The notes under the pieces: generated by a model | Told to the model about the DNA's origin: nothing | Databases searched by the model: none | Seen by the model: the letters and a program-made list of their open reading frames with translations, nothing else | DNA from: CAJCJE01 sp963818685 | GTDB taxonomy: Bacteria; Actinomycetota; Actinomycetes; Mycobacteriales; Pseudonocardiaceae | Reading direction: 5' to 3' | Length of the DNA: 64,000 nt | NCBI GenBank assembly: GCA_963818685.1 | Contig: CAWFTJ010000007.1 | Coordinates: forward strand, 124,001 to 188,000 | Part shown: positions 35,468 through 43,908 of the stretch, piece after piece | Layout of the letters: each line of letters starts with the position of its first letter | How positions within the stretch are numbered: position 1 is the first letter of the stretch | Program-made: the position numbers and the translations under genes

Positions 35468-35604
35468 GTGGTGTGACCACGTTCCTCGCCTGCCCTCTTG
35501 CACCCGGTGTTTCGGGCCTGTCCGGGCATCAAACCGTCGATGAGGGGGTCGGTCGGGCCGGTCGTGGCTACGCTGGTCGCTGCGTCACCGGGAAAGTGAG
35601 CGAC

Positions 35605-36030
35605 ATGAGCATGATTCATCGCACGATCAGCACCAGGACGGCGTTCGTGCTGCTTGGCGATGCGGACGAGCGCCGAAGCCTTGACGTCGAGCTGAGCTAT
35701 GTGACAAGGGATCCCCTCGCGGTGCACCTGGCATTCCTGGCGAGCGGTCGGGAACCGACGGAATGGACGTGCGCCCGTTCCCTGCTGTATCACGGGCTCG
35801 TCGAACCCTCTGGCGAAGGCGACCTGCGCATCGAGCCCGTCGGGCTGGGAGCCGTGCTGATCGAACTGACCTCGTCGGAAGGACATGCGTATCTGCTCGC
35901 GCCAACGCTCGATCTCGTCGAGTTCCTCACCGCCACCTTCGAGTTGGTGAGCGAGTTCGACGAGGTGGACTGGCTCGACATCGACGCCGTCATCGAGAAC
36001 ATCCTCCGGCACCAGGACGTCGCCGACTGA
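35605..36030 (+). CDS. SsgA-like sporulation/cell-division regulator
   Basis: The 141-residue protein matches the SsgA-like (SALP) family: LLGDADERRSLDVELSYVTR followed by DPLAVHLAFLASG, then EWTCARSLLYHGL, and the C-terminal LIELTSSEGHAYLLAP. SsgA-like proteins help place FtsZ and peptidoglycan synthesis during sporulation septation in mycelial actinomycetes. The ATG at 35605 is preferred because upstream in-frame sequence has no similarity. About 140 bases of promoter region precede it. It supports a morphologically complex host. Confidence 0.88.
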   Translation: MSMIHRTISTRTAFVLLGDADERRSLDVELSYVTRDPLAVHLAFLASGREPTEWTCARSLLYHGLVEPSGEGDLRIEPVGLGAVLIELTSSEGHAYLLAPTLDLVEFLTATFELVSEFDEVDWLDIDAVIENILRHQDVAD

Positions 36031-36040
36031 TCGCAGTGGG

Positions 36041-36532
36041 TCAGCTGAGATGGCGGTGTTGGAGTTCGCGGATCTTGGCCATGTGGTCGGCCAGGAACGC
36101 GGCGGCCGCCTCGTTGGCGCTGGCCACGAACTCCCACTCCGGCACTTCCCGGATGGTGCCCCGGGGAATGCGCACGGCGAAATCTTGCAGGTTCACCGCG
36201 GAGATGCTGACCAGGCCGTCCGCTGACGCGCCGGTCGCGGTCAGTTCCGCCCTTGCCTGCTCGTAGTCGTCGTTGCGCAGGTCCGGCGACAACGACACCT
36301 CCAACCCGGAGTTGCGCATCGCCCTGTGGTACTCCTGCCCCCAACCGGCGGTGAGCAGTCGGGCCAACACCGCCAACGCCTGCTCCAGCCGGGACTCCGT
36401 CAGCCACGAGTAGGTGTCCTCGCCGAAGCTGATCGCGATGTGCCGCCGGTCGCTCAGTTCGCCGTAGATCTCCATGCCCGGCACCCGCACCCGCAGGTGA
36501 ATCCGGTCCAGCCGCTCGGCCAGCGTGTCCAT
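36041..36532 (-). CDS. Hypothetical protein in the WXG operon
   Basis: The 163-residue, mostly soluble protein (MDTLAERLDRIHLRVRVPGM at the start, HMAKIRELQHRHLS at the end) belongs to no family I recognise. It is the last gene of a leftward unit with the two WXG-like genes; 54 bases with short tandem repeats separate it from the previous stop. By position it could be a chaperone, an immunity protein or a regulator for the secreted pair. The start MDTLAERL has GGAAGGGAC upstream. Confidence 0.6.
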   Translation of the reverse strand: MDTLAERLDRIHLRVRVPGMEIYGELSDRRHIAISFGEDTYSWLTESRLEQALAVLARLLTAGWGQEYHRAMRNSGLEVSLSPDLRNDDYEQARAELTATGASADGLVSISAVNLQDFAVRIPRGTIREVPEWEFVASANEAAAAFLADHMAKIRELQHRHLS

Positions 36533-36553
36533 GGGTGTCGGTCCCTTCCGGTC

Positions 36554-36594
36554 AGGTCAGCGACGATGAGGTCAGCGACGATCAGGTCAGCGAC
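36554..36594. repeat. 15-bp tandem repeats between WXG-operon genes
   Basis: AGGTCAGCGACGAT occurs at 36554 and 36569, with a partial copy AGGTCAGCGAC at 36584. The copies begin at the stop of the 314-residue WXG-like protein and repeat its TGA context. Confidence 0.8.
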
Positions 36595-37531
36595 CCGGAG
36601 TGAACCCGGGGTCGCCGCTGCCCAGCGTCGGCTTGGCCATCTGGAACAGCGACCGCATCTCGCTCTCCAGGAAGACCAGATTCCCGGTCAGCGACACCTC
36701 GATGGCGACCTGCGCGGTTCCGATGCGCTGTTGCAGCCCGGCCATGGCGGATTTCATCGCGGTGATCGCACTCGCCACGCTGCTTCCGCTGTAGGACATC
36801 GAGTCGTCGCCGCTCGCCAGCGGGATCGCGTTGGTCGCCACCGAGCCGACCGCGCCGATCGCGGTGATGGTGTATCCCGCCAGCGAAGCACCCCCGGTCA
36901 GCGGGATCGCCGCGATCGCGGCGATCCCGGCAAGTACGCTGAACGCCATCACCCAGGAGCTCTGGTCGCACCCGTTGTTGTGCAACGCGGCCAACGTCTT
37001 CTGGCCGATCGCGGTGATGTCGTTGCGCGCGTTGGCCCAGACCGCGCGCTGCGCCTCGGCAGCCGCCTTCAACACCGCGATCATGATCGCTTGGTTCTCG
37101 GTGTTCGCCTTGAAGTGGTCCAGGAACTGGGTGCGGAAGTTGTCCGCCGTCGCGCCGCTCCAGCCGTTGATCGGATCGGTGTTGACCAGTGCCTGGAACT
37201 CCTGTCCAGCCATGGCGAACTGGTCGGACGGATCGACCGGGTTGCTGAACTGCGCGTCCACCCGCAGCCTGCCCATCGCCTGCGACAGCGCGTCCGTGAT
37301 CGGCTGGAACTCGGCCGGGTCGGGCAACAACGACCACGGCTGGAACGCCTCTCGTATCCCGAAGTGCTTCCTGATCTGGTTGGGGTCGATGTAGGGCACG
37401 GTCTCCGAACCGAACGAGGCGTTGGCCTGCTGCGCCTGCTCCTGCAACTGCTCGCGGACCCGCAACACGGCGGCGTCCTCGATCTTGGTCGCGAGCAGCA
37501 TCAGGTCATCGGCGAAGGCCACCGTCACCAC
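36587..37531 (-). CDS. WXG-type protein with membrane-active segment (type VII-like substrate)
   Basis: The 314-residue protein has a helical N-terminal half with the W-S-G turn at 124-126 (NGWSGATADNFRTQFLDHF), as in WXG100-superfamily proteins. A long hydrophobic stretch (194-236, AFSVLAGIAAIAAIPLTGG onward) follows, then a helical tail. It overlaps the partner gene by 7 bases. The combination resembles actinomycete ESX-associated substrates that could insert in or cross a membrane. No enzymatic motif is seen. No EccC or EccD gene is in the window, so the secretion system would be elsewhere. Confidence 0.65.
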   Translation of the reverse strand: MVTVAFADDLMLLATKIEDAAVLRVREQLQEQAQQANASFGSETVPYIDPNQIRKHFGIREAFQPWSLLPDPAEFQPITDALSQAMGRLRVDAQFSNPVDPSDQFAMAGQEFQALVNTDPINGWSGATADNFRTQFLDHFKANTENQAIMIAVLKAAAEAQRAVWANARNDITAIGQKTLAALHNNGCDQSSWVMAFSVLAGIAAIAAIPLTGGASLAGYTITAIGAVGSVATNAIPLASGDDSMSYSGSSVASAITAMKSAMAGLQQRIGTAQVAIEVSLTGNLVFLESEMRSLFQMAKPTLGSGDPGFTPGR

Positions 37532-37911
37532 CCCTGCTCGTTCTTGTCCGACTGCATGAGCGACGCGAACCGGTCCGCGGCCGCCTGATCGGTCTCCGCG
37601 TACCGCTGCGCGATCACGGTCAGCGCGAGGGACGTGTCGTTGATGGTCTCCGAGTTACCGCTGAGCATGCCGGCGATCAACGATCGCAGCGCATCCCAGG
37701 TAGACACCATCGTCGTCCACTGCCCGCTGTTGCCCGGCGGTTGCGCGGCGTTCACGTCGCCTACCGCCTGTTCGAAGTCGGTGTGGACCGAGGAGAGATA
37801 ATGCGCGGTTCGATACAGCTCGTTGAGATCGACGCCCAACTGTTCGCCATGATCCTGCATGCGCCCCACTTGCGGTAACCAGCCGAAACCCCAGGGTGAT
37901 GTTATGGACAC
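37525..37911 (-). CDS. Small WXG/EspC-like partner protein
   Basis: The 128-residue helical protein has Trp65 near the turn (PGNSGQW) and the tail motif YAETD (104-108), which fits the YxxxD/E type VII export signal and resembles EspC-like ESX proteins. The next gene starts inside its last codons, so the two are probably made as a pair and may heterodimerise. The GTG at 37911 is the longest start; Met18 (37860), preceded by GTGGGG, would give a more typical length of 111 residues. Confidence 0.65.
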   Translation of the reverse strand: MSITSPWGFGWLPQVGRMQDHGEQLGVDLNELYRTAHYLSSVHTDFEQAVGDVNAAQPPGNSGQWTTMVSTWDALRSLIAGMLSGNSETINDTSLALTVIAQRYAETDQAAADRFASLMQSDKNEQGW

Positions 37912-37922
37912 GGGTCCGTCAG

Positions 37923-37940
37923 TCGTCCTAGATTCGTCCT
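37923..37940. promoter_or_regulatory. Heptamer direct repeat with SARP-box geometry
   Basis: TCGTCCT at 37923-37929 and again at 37934-37940 are identical heptamers with a 4-base spacer (AGAT), an 11-base period. SARP regulators are known to bind direct heptamer repeats with this spacing. The site lies between the WXG operon and the divergent SARP4 gene. Confidence 0.6.
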
Positions 37941-37990
37941 AATGCGAGGTCAGCCGGGGTCCGCGCTGGTCGCCAAGTTCTGGGGGGAAC

Positions 37991-40933
37991 ATGAGATTCG
38001 GCGTGCTGGGGCCGTTACACGCCCAGATCGGCGGGCGCGAGGTCCGGCTCGACGGGCCGAGGCAGGCCAAGATGCTGGCCGCGCTGCTTGTCGATGCCAA
38101 CACCATCGTCGCCTTGGAACGGCTCGTCGCCGTGATGTGGGACGGCAAAGCACCCGCCACCGCGGTCCGACAGGTGCAGGACGCCGTCTCGGGGCTGCGC
38201 CGCAACCTCGCCGCGTGTGGCGCACCCGGCTCGTTGATCAGCACCCGGCGCGGCGGCTACCAGATCAACCTGGCCCCGGATCAGCTCGACCTACTGGAGT
38301 TCGAGCACGAGCGGCACCTCGCCGAACGGCACCTGGTCCCATTCGAGACAGCGGTCGCGCTGCGGCATGCGCTGGCCTGCTGGCGCGGTAACGCCCTGGT
38401 CGACATCACCAGCCAGGTCCTGGAAATCGATGCGGCACGGCTGAACGAGAAGCGCGCCGCCACGCACAAACTGTGCCTCGGCATCGAACTCGACCTCGGG
38501 CGTCATCGCGAGGTCATCGACGAGCTGACCGCCCTGCTCCGCGAACACCCCTACGACGAGCACGCCGCCGAACACCTGATGCTCGCCTTCTACCGGTGCC
38601 GGCGGCAAGGCGAGGCGCTACAGGTCTACCAGCGGCTGCGCCGGACACTGGCAGGCGAACTCGGCGTCGACCCCACTCCGCAGATCCAGACGCTGTATCA
38701 GCGCATCCTGGCCGCCGACCCCGCCCTGGCGGCTCCCGCCAAGGAGAGCGGTCCCTCGGACACAACACCGAAAAGTCCCGCCATGGCGGTCACCGAACCG
38801 GCGATGGCACTGCCGGTGCGCCAGCTGCCGCTGGACGTTCCCGACTTCGTCGGCCGAGCCGACGCGTTGGCCGAACTCGCTCGACTACTCGACCCATCCG
38901 CGCCGAACCGGGCGCCGGTGGCCGTCATCGTTGGCGGTCCCGGTGTCGGCAAGTCCTGTCTTGTGACGCATGCGGCGCGGCTGGCGAGCGCCACCTTCCC
39001 GGACGGCCAGCTCTACCTCAACCTCGCCGCGACATCGGACGAGCCGAGGGACCCGGCGCTGATGCTGGCCGAGGCGCTGCGCGCCCTCTCGGTCGCCGGT
39101 AGCGCGATCCCGACCAGCCTGACCGAACGGGCCGCGCTCTACCGTTCGCTGCTGGCGCAGCGCCGGATGCTGGTGGTGCTTGACGATGCCGGTCCCGCCG
39201 AGCACGTGCTGCCACTGTTGCCAGGGGCCGATGGCTGCGCCGTGTTGATCACCAGCCGCACGCTGCTGACGCAACTTCCCGGCGCCAGGCACATCGACCT
39301 GGACGTGCTGAGCCCGGTAGAGGCGCGCGAGTTGTTCACCGGCATCGTCGGGCGGCGGCGGGTCGAGCGGGAACCGGCGGAGGCCGACGCGATCCTCGAC
39401 TGCTGCGGCAACCTGCCGCTGGCGATCCGAATCGCCGGTGCCAAGCTCGCCGGCCGCCCGGCCTGGTCGCTGCGGGTCCTGCGGGAACGGATCGAGGACG
39501 AATCCCGGCGCCTGGCCGAGCTGCGGATCGGGGACCTCAGCGTGCGCGCCAGCGTCGAACTGAGCCTGCGGCTGCTGCCGCCCGACGCGGTGCGCGCGTT
39601 GAGTCTGCTGGGCCTGCTCGGCGCCTACACCCTGCCCGGCTGGGTGCTCGGCCCGCTGCTGGACCGCTCGGACGCCGATGAGGTACTGGACACCCTCGTC
39701 GACGCCAGCCTGGTGCGGCTGGCCCGCACCGACGCCATCGGGCAGCCGCGTTACCGGCTGCACGACCTGATCCGGACCTGTGCCGTGGAGATCGCCGCGC
39801 AGCTGCCGGCGCAGGACAAGCGGGACGCGATCATTCGGGTGCTGTCCGCCTGGCTCGATCTGGCCGGGCGCGGCACCGATCGGCTGCCGGCCGGGTTGCT
39901 GGTCGCCGCGCCCGGTTCGGCGCCGCGCCGGTCGTTGCCCGACGCGGTCGTCGACCGGCTGCTGGCCGACCCGGTCGGCTGGTTCGACGCGGAACGCGAC
40001 ACCCTGCTCGGCGCGGTGAAGCTGGCCGTGGACTGGGGACTGGACGAGTTGGCGTGGGAGCTGGCGGCCGGCGCGGTGACCTACTACGACCACCGGTGCC
40101 TGTATCAGGACTGGGAGCACGGGCACCGGCTCGCGTTGGACGCGGCCGAGGCGGCGGGCAACGCGCGCGGCGCGTCGGTGCTGTTGCGCGGTCTTGGCCA
40201 GTTGCACATCTACCGCGACGAGTTCGACGGGGCGACCCGTGCCCTGGAGTCCTCCATCGAGCTGTGCCGCGACGGCGCGGACAAGCGCGGCGAGGCGTTG
40301 TCGGTGGCCATGCTGGGCACGGTCAGCCGGGTACAGGGCCGTTACGAGGAAGCCGTCGATCGGGTCGAGCGGGCGCTGGCCATCGCGGCCGGTGAGGGCG
40401 ACGGGCACCTGCAAGCGCAGCTGGCCTGCTCGATGGCCGTGATGCGGCTCGTGCAGGACGAGATCGACGAGGCGCAGTCCTGGTTCGACGAGGCGTTGCG
40501 CCAGGCCACGGCGCTGGGCGACGGGCACAGGGTGGCGGTCGTGCTGCGGCGGTACAGCAGGCTGCACGATCGGCGCGGTGATCCGGCGGAGGCGCTGCGC
40601 TGCCTGTCGCAGGCGTTGGCCACCTTCGAGGAACTGGCCGACGAGCGGTGCGCCGCGTACACGCTGCTGGAAGTCGGCCGGGTGTATGCCGGTCAGCACG
40701 ACCGGGACCGGGCGAGTCAGGCGTTGGAGCGCGCGGCCGAGGTGTTCCACCGGCACGGCGACCGCCAGGACGAGGCCGCGTGCTGGGAGCTGATCGGCGA
40801 CCTGGACGCCGCCGCCGGCATCGACGAACTGGCGGCCCGGCACCACGGTCGGGCGCTGCGGCTGTGGCAGACGATCGGCGACATCAACCAGACCAACCAG
40901 ACGAAGGCGTCCCCGCGACCCTCGTCGCCGTAA
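37991..40933 (+). CDS. AfsR-type SARP regulator with NB-ARC and TPR domains (SARP4)
   Basis: The 980-residue protein has an OmpR-type DNA-binding domain (1-95), BTAD (about 100-245), an NB-ARC ATPase with Walker A GGPGVGKS (315-322) and LVVLDDAG as Walker B, and about 300 residues of TPR. This is the AfsR/RedD-type plan and differs from SARP1-3, which have an AAA-16-like ATPase. GGGGGGAAC precedes the ATG at 37991. Divergent from the WXG operon with a candidate SARP box between them, it may control that operon and itself. The gene appears intact. Confidence 0.9.
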   Translation: MRFGVLGPLHAQIGGREVRLDGPRQAKMLAALLVDANTIVALERLVAVMWDGKAPATAVRQVQDAVSGLRRNLAACGAPGSLISTRRGGYQINLAPDQLDLLEFEHERHLAERHLVPFETAVALRHALACWRGNALVDITSQVLEIDAARLNEKRAATHKLCLGIELDLGRHREVIDELTALLREHPYDEHAAEHLMLAFYRCRRQGEALQVYQRLRRTLAGELGVDPTPQIQTLYQRILAADPALAAPAKESGPSDTTPKSPAMAVTEPAMALPVRQLPLDVPDFVGRADALAELARLLDPSAPNRAPVAVIVGGPGVGKSCLVTHAARLASATFPDGQLYLNLAATSDEPRDPALMLAEALRALSVAGSAIPTSLTERAALYRSLLAQRRMLVVLDDAGPAEHVLPLLPGADGCAVLITSRTLLTQLPGARHIDLDVLSPVEARELFTGIVGRRRVEREPAEADAILDCCGNLPLAIRIAGAKLAGRPAWSLRVLRERIEDESRRLAELRIGDLSVRASVELSLRLLPPDAVRALSLLGLLGAYTLPGWVLGPLLDRSDADEVLDTLVDASLVRLARTDAIGQPRYRLHDLIRTCAVEIAAQLPAQDKRDAIIRVLSAWLDLAGRGTDRLPAGLLVAAPGSAPRRSLPDAVVDRLLADPVGWFDAERDTLLGAVKLAVDWGLDELAWELAAGAVTYYDHRCLYQDWEHGHRLALDAAEAAGNARGASVLLRGLGQLHIYRDEFDGATRALESSIELCRDGADKRGEALSVAMLGTVSRVQGRYEEAVDRVERALAIAAGEGDGHLQAQLACSMAVMRLVQDEIDEAQSWFDEALRQATALGDGHRVAVVLRRYSRLHDRRGDPAEALRCLSQALATFEELADERCAAYTLLEVGRVYAGQHDRDRASQALERAAEVFHRHGDRQDEAACWELIGDLDAAAGIDELAARHHGRALRLWQTIGDINQTNQTKASPRPSSP

Positions 40934-40939
40934 GCCTGC

Positions 40940-41521
40940 TCATGGACGCTCGATTCCCGGTTCGCGGGCGGGAAGTCCGCGCAGGAGGGCGTCGAGGAAG
41001 AGCGCGAACCTCGGGGTGCTCGGGCCGAGATCGAGACGGTTCTCCTGGAAGGCGAGCCAGCCGACCACCGAGGTGACGAAGACATACCAACTCTGCTCGG
41101 CCTCCTCGGCACTGACCCCCGCGTCGAGGAAGGCCGCGACGACCGCGCGCTGGAGTCGACCGATGGAGTGGGCGTTGTGCGGGTGGGGCCGGGACAGGTG
41201 GGTGGCATATCCGGGCAGCGCGAGGAACTGGTCGTGCATGGCCCACGCGATTCGGGTCAACCGGGGGCGCCATTCCAGACCGGCGTTCTCCTCGGGCAGC
41301 AGTATCCGGTCGGTGAGGACCTCACTGATGAGGTCGAACAGCTCGTCGCGATTCTTGACCCATCGGTAGAGCGCGCCGTGGCTGACATCGAGGCGACCGG
41401 CCAGCTCCCGCATGGTCAGCGTGTCCAGGTTCTCGGCCGAGGACGCGGCCTCGACGATCCGGTCGCGGCTGATCCGCGCCGGCCGACCGGGTGGCCGCCG
41501 CGTTCCCGCCGAGTCGGTCAT
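40940..41521 (-). CDS. TetR-family repressor
   Basis: The 193-residue protein has a TetR helix-turn-helix (ISRDRIVEAASSAENLD, then LAGRLDVSHGALYRWVKNRD) and a TetR_C-like ligand domain with EENAGLEWRPRLTRIAWAMH. The ATG at 41521 is preferred over an upstream one because the latter lies inside a palindrome. It is divergent from a serine hydrolase gene, with a TetR-type palindrome between, so it probably represses that gene and itself. It converges on SARP4 with 6 bases between stops. Confidence 0.85.
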   Translation of the reverse strand: MTDSAGTRRPPGRPARISRDRIVEAASSAENLDTLTMRELAGRLDVSHGALYRWVKNRDELFDLISEVLTDRILLPEENAGLEWRPRLTRIAWAMHDQFLALPGYATHLSRPHPHNAHSIGRLQRAVVAAFLDAGVSAEEAEQSWYVFVTSVVGWLAFQENRLDLGPSTPRFALFLDALLRGLPAREPGIERP

Positions 41522-41590
41522 GCCCGGCACCGTACGACAGGGGAGGCCGGCGCGCGGCTCCGGCACGGCGAGACCCACCTCACCAACCAA

Positions 41591-41613
41591 ATTAGTGACC
41601 AATGGTTATTAAT
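41591..41613. promoter_or_regulatory. TetR-type operator palindrome
   Basis: The 23-base dyad begins ATTAGTGACCA and ends TGGTTATTAAT; the half-sites are complementary at 9 of 11 positions around a central A. It lies 8 bases before the GTG of the hydrolase and 69 bases from the TetR start, a normal operator position. Confidence 0.6.
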
Positions 41614-41621
41614 CGGCTAGC

Positions 41622-42830
41622 GTGAGCGATGTCCGCGGCGGTTCGGCGGCAGCGCATTGCGAGGTACCGATGGCAGGGCACGACGTGCGGGGCAGCGTGG
41701 CGACCGGGTTCGAGTCCGTGCGCGAGGCGTTCACGGCGATCCTGGCAACGGAGGACGACGACCTGTGCGCACAGGTTGCGGCCTACCACCGTGGCGAACT
41801 GGTGGTCGACCTGTGGGCAGGCGCGCAGACCGCACGCGATTCGCTGTTCGGAATTTACTCCGCGAGCAAGGGAGTGGCCCATCTGATCGTCGCCCTGCTC
41901 GTCCAGGACGGTGTGCTGGACCTCGACCAGCGGGTCAGCCACTACTGGCCGGAGTTCGGGGTGGCGGGCAAGCGCGAGATCCCGCTGCGTGAGCTGCTCT
42001 CGCACCAGGCAGGGCTCGTCGGGGCGAATGCCGGATTCAGCATGGAAGAGCTTGCCGACGACCAGGTCGTCGCCGAGCGGCTCGGCGCGCAGCGCCCGTT
42101 CTGGCGTCCGGGAACCGCATCCGGTTACCACGCCCTTGGCGTGGCGGCGCTGAGCGGAGAGGTGGTGCGCCGGGCCACAGGAGAGACCGTGCAGCGCCTG
42201 TTCGACTCCTACCTGCGCGAACCCTACAAGCTGGACCTGCACTTCGGTCTGCCCGCTGACCAGGACCACCGCTTCCTGCCAGCCCAGCCCATGGTGGCCA
42301 CCCCCGAACGGCTCCGGGAGCTGGCCGCGGCCGCGACCGCCCCGAACAGCCTCAGTGGCATTGCCTTCAACCGACACCACCCGGACAACCGCGAGGTGTG
42401 GGAACTGCCGAACCTCCCGGTGATCCGATCGCGGGGCCCGGCCTCGTTCGGCGGCATTGGAAGTGCCCGCGCCCTGGCCAAGCTCTACTCGGCCGCCATA
42501 AGCCCAACCGACGGCGCGGCCCCGCTGCTCACGCAGGACACCGCAGCCGCGTTCGCACAGATCCAGTACGCGGGCTGGGATCTCGTGCTACGACAACACA
42601 AGGCGTGGGCCGTCGGCTTCCACCCGGTCTCCGAGGTTTACCCCGTCCTCGGGCAAGGCGCCTTCGGACACAGTGGCGCAGGCGGCCAACAGGCGCTGGT
42701 CGATCCCCGCAACGGACTGTCGTATGCGTTCCTGCGCCGCCGTTTCGGCTATCCCCCGCAAGCCGACGCCAACCACGACCGCATCCTGCGCGCCCTGCAC
42801 AACGCCGCCACGAGATCGCAGGTGGCCTAA
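41622..42830 (+). CDS. Beta-lactamase-fold serine hydrolase/esterase
   Basis: The 402-residue protein has SxxK as SASK (80-83) in GIYSASKG, Tyr169 in SGYHALG, and a GHSGAGG motif near the C-terminus, as in family VIII esterases (EstB-like). The GTG at 41622 may be translated with little leader; an internal ATG at 41670 is the alternative. The product is probably cytoplasmic. Its gene is likely repressed by the divergent TetR protein. Substrate is unknown. Confidence 0.82.
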   Translation: MSDVRGGSAAAHCEVPMAGHDVRGSVATGFESVREAFTAILATEDDDLCAQVAAYHRGELVVDLWAGAQTARDSLFGIYSASKGVAHLIVALLVQDGVLDLDQRVSHYWPEFGVAGKREIPLRELLSHQAGLVGANAGFSMEELADDQVVAERLGAQRPFWRPGTASGYHALGVAALSGEVVRRATGETVQRLFDSYLREPYKLDLHFGLPADQDHRFLPAQPMVATPERLRELAAAATAPNSLSGIAFNRHHPDNREVWELPNLPVIRSRGPASFGGIGSARALAKLYSAAISPTDGAAPLLTQDTAAAFAQIQYAGWDLVLRQHKAWAVGFHPVSEVYPVLGQGAFGHSGAGGQQALVDPRNGLSYAFLRRRFGYPPQADANHDRILRALHNAATRSQVA

Positions 42831-43744
42831 CCGTTTTCCGCTGGCAAGGCTCGGTCCAGCGGCGGACCGGTGAGCAGTTCCTCAGCGAGCCTTGCGAAAT
42901 CGGCGACGAGCCGGTTGCGTTCTCCTGCCCTGGTCGCCAGGACGACGTGACTCGGTTCGACGCCCTCAAGCGGAATCGCGACCAGGTCGGGGCGCAGTTG
43001 CGCGAGCGTTTCCACCGCGATCACCACGGCCTCGCCCGCCGCGACCGCCTCGAACTTGTCCTCAAGCGCGTTGATGATCGGACCGTCCGGTGCGGTGCCG
43101 CCATCGGGACGTGGCTCAAGCCGCCAGTACGCGCTCCACGTCGCGTCCGCCCCGAGGATGCGCGGCATCGGCTCGTCCGCGATGTCGTCGAACCTGACGG
43201 ACTCCTTGCCGGCCAGGCGGTGCTCCCGTGACACCACAACGGCCCTGGGCTCCTCGTAGAGCAACGTCACGCGCAGGCCGTCGGTCGGGAACGGCAGACG
43301 CGTGACGACCGCGTCCGCCTTGTGGTCGAGCAGCGCGGCGCCTGATTCGTGGTAACCGAGGTGCTGGGTGCGCACCTCGCAGTCCGGATGCAACCTGCGC
43401 ATTGCACGCACCGCGGGCGTGGCGATCAGCACGCCCGTGTAGCCGATGGTGATTCGGTTCGGTTGAGCGGCCGCGCGAGCGGCCGCCGCTGCGCGCGTTG
43501 CCGCTCGCAGCAAGGTCTTGGCACGCGGCAGAAACACCTCGCCGGCCTCGGTCAGCGCGGTGCCCCTCGGCGTTCGGTCGAACAGGCGCGTCCCGAGTTG
43601 CTGTTCAAGGCGGCGGATCTGCCTGGACAGCGACGGCTGCGCGATGCGCAGGGCGTCGGCGGCCCTGCCGAAGTGCCGGTGCTCCGCGACGACGGTGAAG
43701 TACCGCACGAGCCGCAGGTCAAGATCGGCGGGCACATCGGTCAT
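42827..43744 (-). CDS. LysR-family transcriptional regulator
   Basis: The 305-residue protein has an N-terminal LysR winged helix (LRLVRYFTVVAEHRHFGRAA followed by IAQPSLSRQIRRLEQQLGT) and a periplasmic-binding-like effector domain. It is divergent from the LLM oxidoreductase gene, its probable target, and its stop overlaps the hydrolase stop by 4 bases. Confidence 0.88.
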   Translation of the reverse strand: MTDVPADLDLRLVRYFTVVAEHRHFGRAADALRIAQPSLSRQIRRLEQQLGTRLFDRTPRGTALTEAGEVFLPRAKTLLRAATRAAAAARAAAQPNRITIGYTGVLIATPAVRAMRRLHPDCEVRTQHLGYHESGAALLDHKADAVVTRLPFPTDGLRVTLLYEEPRAVVVSREHRLAGKESVRFDDIADEPMPRILGADATWSAYWRLEPRPDGGTAPDGPIINALEDKFEAVAAGEAVVIAVETLAQLRPDLVAIPLEGVEPSHVVLATRAGERNRLVADFARLAEELLTGPPLDRALPAENG

Positions 43745-43908
43745 GCGTCCAGGCTATCCCCGATCCCACCACGCCGAACCCGCGAACAAGCCGACGAACT
43801 GCGGTGATGCGCATTCTGCATCGCGAAATGAGAAACAGGTCTTGGACACCCGCGGCTGCCAGGACCCAGCCTGGAGACATCGGAATCGCACCTGCTTCAA
43901 GGAGTCGA

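Noticed and set aside
33662..35503. Long minus-strand frame opposite SARP3
   Set aside because: It mirrors the SARP coding strand, with repetitive composition and no recognisable domain.
38885..40846. Very long open frame on the minus strand opposite SARP4
   Set aside because: It is a GC-bias shadow of the AfsR-type gene: Gln/Arg/Val-rich, no family motifs, no ribosome site.
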